Shown one piece after another: positions 5,810 through 7,001 of a DNA stretch of 7,001 nt. Every line of letters begins with the position of its first letter. The first letter of the stretch is position 1. The notes beneath the pieces are model-generated. The model worked only from the letters and a program-made list of their open reading frames with translations, was not told the DNA's origin and did not search any database. The position numbers were made by a program, and so were the translations under genes. The stretch spans positions 1,262-8,262 of the forward strand of contig DUJB01000069.1 in assembly GCA_013330055.1 (NCBI GenBank), read 5' to 3'. This DNA comes from Nitrosopumilaceae archaeon. GTDB lineage: Archaea; Thermoproteota; Nitrososphaeria; Nitrososphaerales; Nitrosopumilaceae.

Positions 5810-6040
5810 TCATTTTGGCATATTCAGTATTTCAACGAGTTTTTCTTTTTTTGGTATGCCGGTAAATTCTAATTTTCCATTTAAAACCAAACCAGGTGCA
5901 GTGTATATTGGATATTTTTGAAGATATTCTGGTTTTTCAGTTATGTCAATTTTTTCATATGAAACACCAATGTCGTTGAGCATCTTTTCAAGTATGCTAC
6001 AATTTGCACAGTCTGGTGTAGTCAATATTTCTACTTTCAT
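5810..6040 (-). CDS. thioredoxin-fold small redox protein (CxxC)
   Basis: A 76-residue protein starting MKVEILTTPDCANCSILEKML. The redox site is Cys11-Ala-Asn-Cys14 at the start of the first helix, and the cis-proline of the fold is Pro49 in YTAPGLVLNG. The layout is a single thioredoxin/glutaredoxin-like domain without additions, resembling the archaeal small redox disulfide proteins (thioredoxin_3 type). There is no signal peptide, so it acts in the cytoplasm. Its ATG overlaps the TGA of the YHS gene (ATGA), implying coupled translation, and it is the last gene of the operon. The natural inference is that it reduces the membrane CcdA-type protein encoded first in the operon, or exchanges thiols or metal with the YHS protein. 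A true glutathione-linked glutaredoxin is unlikely in this lineage. Confidence 0.85.
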   Translation of the reverse strand: MKVEILTTPDCANCSILEKMLNDIGVSYEKIDITEKPEYLQKYPIYTAPGLVLNGKLEFTGIPKKEKLVEILNMPK

Positions 6041-6180
6041 GTCTTATTTTCTACAAATTGGTTGGGATTTTTTTCAAAAGCCCACCTGCAGCTCGCACAA
6101 CAAAATCTGTACTCTTTTCCATTATGAGTTAAAGATTCACTTTTCTTATCTACTTCCATTCCGCACACTGGATCTTTCAT
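6037..6180 (-). CDS. YHS/TRASH-domain metal-binding mini-protein
   Basis: A 47-residue protein consisting of one YHS domain: MKDPVCGMEVD at the start, then GKEYRFCCASCRWAFEKNP and a short tail. The ligand pattern is Cys6, 20 residues, Cys27, three residues, Cys31, which is the TRASH/YHS spacing, plus an extra Cys28. YHS domains occur in heavy-metal ATPases and copper- or mercury-handling proteins, where the cysteines bind thiophilic metal. No signal peptide is present, so it should be cytoplasmic. Its ATG overlaps the TGA of the CcdA-type gene as ATGA, and its own TGA overlaps the ATG of the thioredoxin-like gene in the same way. A strong Shine-Dalgarno sequence precedes it, unlike the leaderless genes elsewhere in the window. 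The metal (copper most likely, mercury or zinc possible) is inferred, not shown. Confidence 0.9.
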   Translation of the reverse strand: MKDPVCGMEVDKKSESLTHNGKEYRFCCASCRWAFEKNPNQFVENKT

Positions 6181-7001
6181 ATTATTACCTCCTTTTTCCT
6201 ATTGATGACATACCATACAACGGGTATAGCTATTAAACCAAATAGTATGATTGGCGCATATTCTTTGGGAACTTCATATCCATAGATGTTTTCATGCATA
6301 TGTTGGCCAACATGAAACTCTGGAGGCAGACTAGTGATAGATACGAGATTGTTCCATGCAATATGAACAAATGTTCCTTCATACCATTGATGTCCTCCTG
6401 GAAGTCCATTGATTATTAGAAATGAACCAATAACAACAAGCATCCATCCTGTGGCTTTTTCTATTGAAACTCTTTTTGATGTGAGATTCTTTGTAGCATT
6501 TATGCCAATAATTGCAAGTACAGACATCAGAATTAATGGAATCGATCTTCCGATGCCATGTACAAGACCAAGTGACGCGCCAATTTCTACACTACTTGTG
6601 TTTGCAACATAAATTAACAACCAGTAAAACAACGGATTAGGACATCCTACTCCAGCATTTCCCAACAAAGTACCCATCAAAAAAGACTTTGCATAATCAC
6701 CGCGATTTTGAATGAATCTTGGCGTACCAGAATAAGATGGCATTTTTAGTTTAATGAGCTTTAGTTGCGATAATCCAAAGACAAAAGCAGCAATTCCTGC
6801 AACAAGAAACATCAGAAAAGAAATTTGATCAAGCGATGCTGTTTTACCTAGAATTGCAACTCCAATTCCATAGGAAGTAATGGTGGTTGTTAATCCAGCT
6901 CCAAATAACAAAGCCATGAAAAGTCCTTTTTTGTGCCCTTGCCCCATGCTTAATGGAACTATGATGAAGACTAGTGGCAATGTACATGGTAGTACAATCA
7001 T
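6177..7001 (-). CDS. CcdA/DsbD-type transmembrane electron carrier, 5' end beyond the window
   Basis: At least 274 residues, open to the window edge. The ATG at the edge is probably internal, because family members usually have a helix lead-in before the LPCTLP motif. The protein moves electrons from cytoplasmic thioredoxin across the membrane to reduce extracytoplasmic disulfides. The two redox cysteines expected of the cytochrome c biogenesis transmembrane region are seen: Cys6 in VLPCTLPLV of the first helix and Cys120 in GNAGVGCPNPLFYW. About seven hydrophobic segments are visible, the last at 249-266. Between the core and the last helix, residues 200-247 form a polar, His-containing loop (HQWYEG, FVHIAW, EFHVGQHMHENIYGYE) that could lie outside and bind metal; this is not typical of plain CcdA. 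It leads the YHS and thioredoxin-like genes through a 4-nt overlap. Confidence 0.88.
   Translation of the reverse strand: MIVLPCTLPLVFIIVPLSMGQGHKKGLFMALLFGAGLTTTITSYGIGVAILGKTASLDQISFLMFLVAGIAAFVFGLSQLKLIKLKMPSYSGTPRFIQNRGDYAKSFLMGTLLGNAGVGCPNPLFYWLLIYVANTSSVEIGASLGLVHGIGRSIPLILMSVLAIIGINATKNLTSKRVSIEKATGWMLVVIGSFLIINGLPGGHQWYEGTFVHIAWNNLVSITSLPPEFHVGQHMHENIYGYEVPKEYAPIILFGLIAIPVVWYVINRKKEVII
6187..6193 (-). promoter_or_regulatory. strong Shine-Dalgarno site for the YHS gene
   Basis: The minus strand reads AGGAGGT, six bases upstream of the YHS ATG, fully complementary to the usual archaeal 16S rRNA 3' end. It sits inside the last codons of the CcdA-type gene, as expected for an internal cistron of an operon, and it fixes the YHS start at 6180. 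Confidence 0.7.

Noticed and set aside
5943..6236. Plus-strand frame of 97 codons over the YHS and thioredoxin-like genes
   Set aside because: It lies opposite two genes with clear family motifs and ATGA junctions, so it is a shadow.

Overview
The window looks like the chromosome of a mesophilic ammonia-oxidising archaeon (Thaumarchaeota/Nitrososphaerota, Nitrosopumilus-like group). This is inferred from several things seen together: low GC; an archaeal-type deoxyhypusine synthase next to a pyruvoyl-dependent arginine decarboxylase; an archaeal winged-helix regulator paired with a small membrane protein; and the promoter layout. Several genes have a TATA box centred about 26 nt upstream of the start codon with no leader, the usual archaeal leaderless arrangement. 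No rRNA, tRNA, CRISPR array or insertion sequence was seen. Nearly all genes lie on the minus strand.

Layout, left to right. At 7-129 is a 40-residue zinc-ribbon protein resembling the N-terminal half of Spt4/RpoE''. A gene-poor, AT-rich stretch follows (130-689). It holds TATA-like boxes and a short reading frame (346-495) broken by one in-frame TGA. At 690-1202 is a 170-residue protein built of three repeated strand-helix-helix units like ribbon-helix-helix domains. At 1314-1481 is a 55-residue two-helix membrane protein, just downstream of a sodium:solute symporter (1539-3092). Divergent from the symporter, a 69-residue two-helix membrane protein with a TTG start (3217-3426) meets deoxyhypusine synthase tail to tail.

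The middle is a polyamine/hypusine pair: deoxyhypusine synthase (3423-4367) and pyruvoyl-dependent arginine decarboxylase (4431-4985). They are transcribed in the same direction, each with its own TATA box. The decarboxylase makes agmatine, the first step towards spermidine, and spermidine is the substrate deoxyhypusine synthase uses to modify aIF5A.

The right end has two units. The first is a winged-helix regulator followed by a three-helix membrane protein (5726 to 5115). The second is a tightly overlapping thiol/metal operon (7001 to 5810): a CcdA/DsbD-type membrane electron carrier cut by the window edge, a 47-residue YHS/TRASH metal-binding protein, and a 76-residue thioredoxin-fold protein with a CxxC site. 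Both junctions in this operon are 4-nt ATGA stop/start overlaps. The three products plausibly move reducing power and a thiophilic metal across the membrane.
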